Source: DASQUP01 sp035641235 (GTDB taxonomy: Bacteria > Actinomycetota > CADDZG01 > WHSQ01). From it: 7,342 nucleotides of DNA. Below, piece after piece: positions 6,356 to 7,342 of this stretch; within the stretch, counting starts at the first letter, position 1; each line of letters opens with the position of its first letter. The DNA lies in contig DASQUP010000028.1 of assembly GCA_035641235.1 (NCBI GenBank), positions 1 to 7,342 of the forward strand, given 5' to 3'. The notes beneath the pieces were generated by a model, which was not told the origin of the DNA, did not search any database, and saw nothing but the letters and a program-made list of their open reading frames with translations. The position numbers and the translations under genes were made by a program.

Positions 6356-6371
6356 GCCGTTTCACAACGGC
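6356..6371 (+). other. Small perfect hairpin with a CCGTTTC box
   Basis: GCCGTT (6356-6361), loop TCAC, AACGGC (6366-6371): six perfect pairs with a four-base loop, about 155 bases before nuoA. Its left arm includes CCGTTTC (6357-6363), the same heptamer as at 6175-6181 and, inverted, at 6321-6327, so it may be one of a set of protein-binding sites instead of an RNA hairpin. Confidence 0.4.
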
Positions 6372-6434
6372 GCGAACACCCGGAACGGCACTTCCTGCGT
6401 GTTAGTTTCTGGCGGGTAACCAGGGGATTTACCT

Positions 6435-6503
6435 ATGGGAATTGCCTGGAGCACCTGCGCTTCGAAAGGGTGTAACCAACCGGCGGTACGACGGAGCGAG
6501 TGA
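6435..6503 (+). CDS. Possible 22-codon leader ORF upstream of nuoA
   Basis: ATG at 6435 opens 22 codons ending in TGA at 6501-6503, 21 bases before the nuoA start. The peptide would begin MGIAWSTCASKGC and end PAVRRSE, with two cysteines five residues apart. An AGGGGA at 6422-6427, seven bases before the ATG, is an acceptable ribosome-binding site and lies in the loop of a small stem, GGTAA (6415-6419) with TTACC (6429-6433). It could be an upstream ORF that controls nuoAB translation. I recognise no family, and a 22-codon frame can easily arise by chance. Confidence 0.18.
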   Translation: MGIAWSTCASKGCNQPAVRRSE

Positions 6504-6505
6504 CC

Positions 6506-6513
6506 AAAGGGAG
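6506..6513 (+). promoter_or_regulatory. Shine-Dalgarno for nuoA
   Basis: AAAGGGAG ends 11 bases before the GTG at 6525. It is the purine-rich match that decides the GTG as the nuoA start; no in-frame ATG is available near the conserved N-terminal helix. Confidence 0.65.
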
Positions 6514-6524
6514 CATCTGCCACA

Positions 6525-6893
6525 GTGCCTCAGGGGTACTTCGGCCAGTACGTAACCATCGGCATATTCGGCGTGGTAGCGGGCGCGCTGGTGCTATATA
6601 CGTTGACCATCGCCCGGCTCCTCCGGCCCAAGCTGCCGACGACCGCCAAGCTCACCACGTACGAGTCCGGAATCGACCCGATCGGCACCGGATGGCAGCA
6701 GGCGAACGTCCGCTACTACGTTTTTGGACTCCTGTTCCTGGTCTTCGATGTCGAGGCTGTGTTCCTTTTCCCCTGGGCGATTGTTTTCGAGCGGCTGGGC
6801 ACTCAGGCGTTCGTTGAGATGCTGATCTTCATCGTGATCCTGGCCCTCGCCCTCCTCTACGCTGTGAAAAAGAAGGTGCTGGAATGGCTGTAA
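6525..6893 (+). CDS. nuoA: NADH-quinone oxidoreductase subunit A (NuoA)
   Basis: Small membrane subunit (ND3 homologue) at the foot of the peripheral arm; its first loop lies against the quinone site in known structures. The 122-residue product has three hydrophobic segments (about 8-32, 63-87, 94-114), the family pattern. Diagnostic motifs are TTYESGID (44-51), the conserved loop where many homologues have Cys in place of S48, and FDVEAVFLFPWA (74-85) with the membrane acids D75 and E77. The length matches compact NuoA proteins and is shorter than the 147 residues of E. coli. Translation starts at GTG with a Shine-Dalgarno at 6506-6513. It follows nuoN after a 409-bp gap, so it is probably the first gene of a second transcript (nuoAB and onward). 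Its last ten bases overlap nuoB. Confidence 0.96.
   Translation: MPQGYFGQYVTIGIFGVVAGALVLYTLTIARLLRPKLPTTAKLTTYESGIDPIGTGWQQANVRYYVFGLLFLVFDVEAVFLFPWAIVFERLGTQAFVEMLIFIVILALALLYAVKKKVLEWL
6871..6878 (+). promoter_or_regulatory. Shine-Dalgarno for nuoB inside nuoA
   Basis: AGAAGGTG, one mismatch from AGGAGGTG, lies five bases before the nuoB ATG at 6884 and within the nuoA codons for the KKKVL end. It supports this start over later in-frame methionines (residues 27 and 28). Confidence 0.65.
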
Positions 6894-7342
6894 TAGAAAA
6901 GGTCAAACTCCCGAGCCCGGTGTCCTGGCTGCTGAACTGGAGCCGGAAGTATTCCCTATGGATGATGCAGTTCGGACTTGCGTGCTGCGCCATCGAGATG
7001 GGTGCCGCGATCGCCTCAAAGTTCGATGTGATCCGCTTCGGCGTGATTCCCTTCCCGGCCTCCCCGCGCCAGTCGGACCTACTGGTAATCGCCGGAACCG
7101 TCACCGACAAGATGGCGGCGCCGATCTTGCGCGTGTACGACCAGATGCCGGAGCCCAAGTACGTGATCTCGATGGGCTCGTGCGCGAACTGCGGCGGGCC
7201 GTATTGGGACTCCTACTCGGTGACGAAGGGAGTCGATCAGGTCATCCCGGTTGATGTCTATGTTCCGGGTTGTCCTCCGCGGCCGGAAGCTTTGCTCCAG
7301 GGGATCATCCGGTTGCAGAGTCAGATCTCAGGCGAGGACGTC
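6884..7342 (+). CDS. nuoB: NADH-quinone oxidoreductase subunit B (NuoB), right end cut off
   Basis: Peripheral-arm subunit that binds the [4Fe-4S] cluster N2, the donor of electrons to quinone. 153 codons are visible with no stop. All four N2 ligands are present: the tandem pair C34-C35 in GLACCAIEM, C100 in GSCANCGG, and C130 in VPGCPPRPEALL. Other signatures are ASPRQSDLLVIAGTV (59-73) and YDQMPEPKYVISMGSCA (85-101). An extra cysteine, C103, follows the third ligand where many homologues have Ser or Thr. The following GPYWDSYSVTKGVD is a recognised NuoB variant form in my memory, not checked. The start ATG at 6884 overlaps nuoA by ten bases and has its own Shine-Dalgarno. Only the final part of the protein, after the cluster region, lies outside the window; nuoC would be expected next. 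Confidence 0.96.
   Translation, partial: MAVIEKVKLPSPVSWLLNWSRKYSLWMMQFGLACCAIEMGAAIASKFDVIRFGVIPFPASPRQSDLLVIAGTVTDKMAAPILRVYDQMPEPKYVISMGSCANCGGPYWDSYSVTKGVDQVIPVDVYVPGCPPRPEALLQGIIRLQSQISGEDV

Larger units (their letters stand above)
6116..6524. other. 409-bp nuoN-nuoA intergenic region, apparently non-coding
   Basis: No reading frame here looks like a gene: the longest (6135-6419) gives an Arg/Ser/Pro-rich product without a ribosome-binding site. The stretch instead carries many inverted repeats: GC-rich stems in the first half, a 12-bp repeat at 6172-6183 and 6319-6330, small perfect hairpins, and three CCGTTTC boxes. It probably holds the end of the nuoI-N transcript and the promoter and 5' leader of nuoAB. 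I could not pick a convincing -35/-10 pair; TAGTTT at 6402-6407 fits a TANNNT -10 but has no good partner. No tRNA, known riboswitch core or T-tailed terminator was recognised. Confidence 0.7.

Noticed and set aside
6319..6410. Integron attC-like or phage attachment site suggested by the inverted repeats
   Set aside because: No matching core RYYYAAC/GTTRRRY pair, no integrase gene and no tRNA in the window.
6135..6419. 94-codon ORF in the nuoN-nuoA gap
   Set aside because: The product is Arg/Ser/Pro-rich without a recognisable domain, there is no Shine-Dalgarno before the ATG, and the frame runs through the inverted repeats; an open frame of this length is common in GC-rich non-coding DNA.
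6441..6470. TTGCCT (6442-6447) as the -35 box of a nuoA promoter
   Set aside because: At 17 bases spacing the -10 position reads AAAGGG, which does not resemble a -10 element.
6341..6475. 44-codon frame starting at ATG 6341
   Set aside because: No ribosome-binding site, no recognisable sequence, stop far from nuoA, and it overlaps the better-supported 22-codon frame.

Overview
The window is a run of respiratory complex I (NDH-1, NADH:quinone oxidoreductase) genes, all on the + strand: the end of nuoI, then complete nuoJ, nuoK, nuoL, nuoM and nuoN, a gap of about 410 bp without a convincing gene, complete nuoA, and the first 153 codons of nuoB, which runs off the right edge. High G+C, GTG starts for nuoL and nuoA, and the flavour of the NuoL, NuoB and NuoI sequences suggest a high-GC bacterium, most likely a deep-branching actinobacterial lineage. 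That placement is an impression from remembered family sequences and was not tested.

Layout. Positions 1-6115 form one tightly packed, translationally coupled block (I/J joined by TAATG, J/K by ATGA, K/L by TGATGGCGTGA, L/M by ATGA). The one loose junction is nuoM/nuoN, where 91 bp hold a strong hairpin and a 30-codon reading frame. That frame starts on the nuoM stop and stops on the nuoN start. Positions 6116-6524 look non-coding and are rich in inverted repeats. nuoA and nuoB follow, overlapping by 10 nt.

Function. NuoL, M and N are the three antiporter-like proton pumps, and their key charged residues are all visible. NuoA, J and K are small membrane subunits at the junction with the peripheral arm. 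NuoI and NuoB carry iron-sulfur clusters: NuoB holds N2, the last cluster before quinone, while the NuoI cluster motifs lie outside the window.

What is unusual. The familiar order is nuoA to nuoN; here nuoA-nuoB follow nuoN, so the locus is rotated or split into two units. The two intergenic stretches hold the rest of the interest: the nuoM/nuoN bridge with its palindrome, and the nuoN-nuoA gap with a 12-bp inverted repeat enclosing several further stems, repeated CCGTTTC boxes and a short possible leader ORF. I see no mobile element, CRISPR array, tRNA, rRNA or defence gene. The core content is ordinary energy metabolism, and the novel-system possibilities are regulatory and modest.
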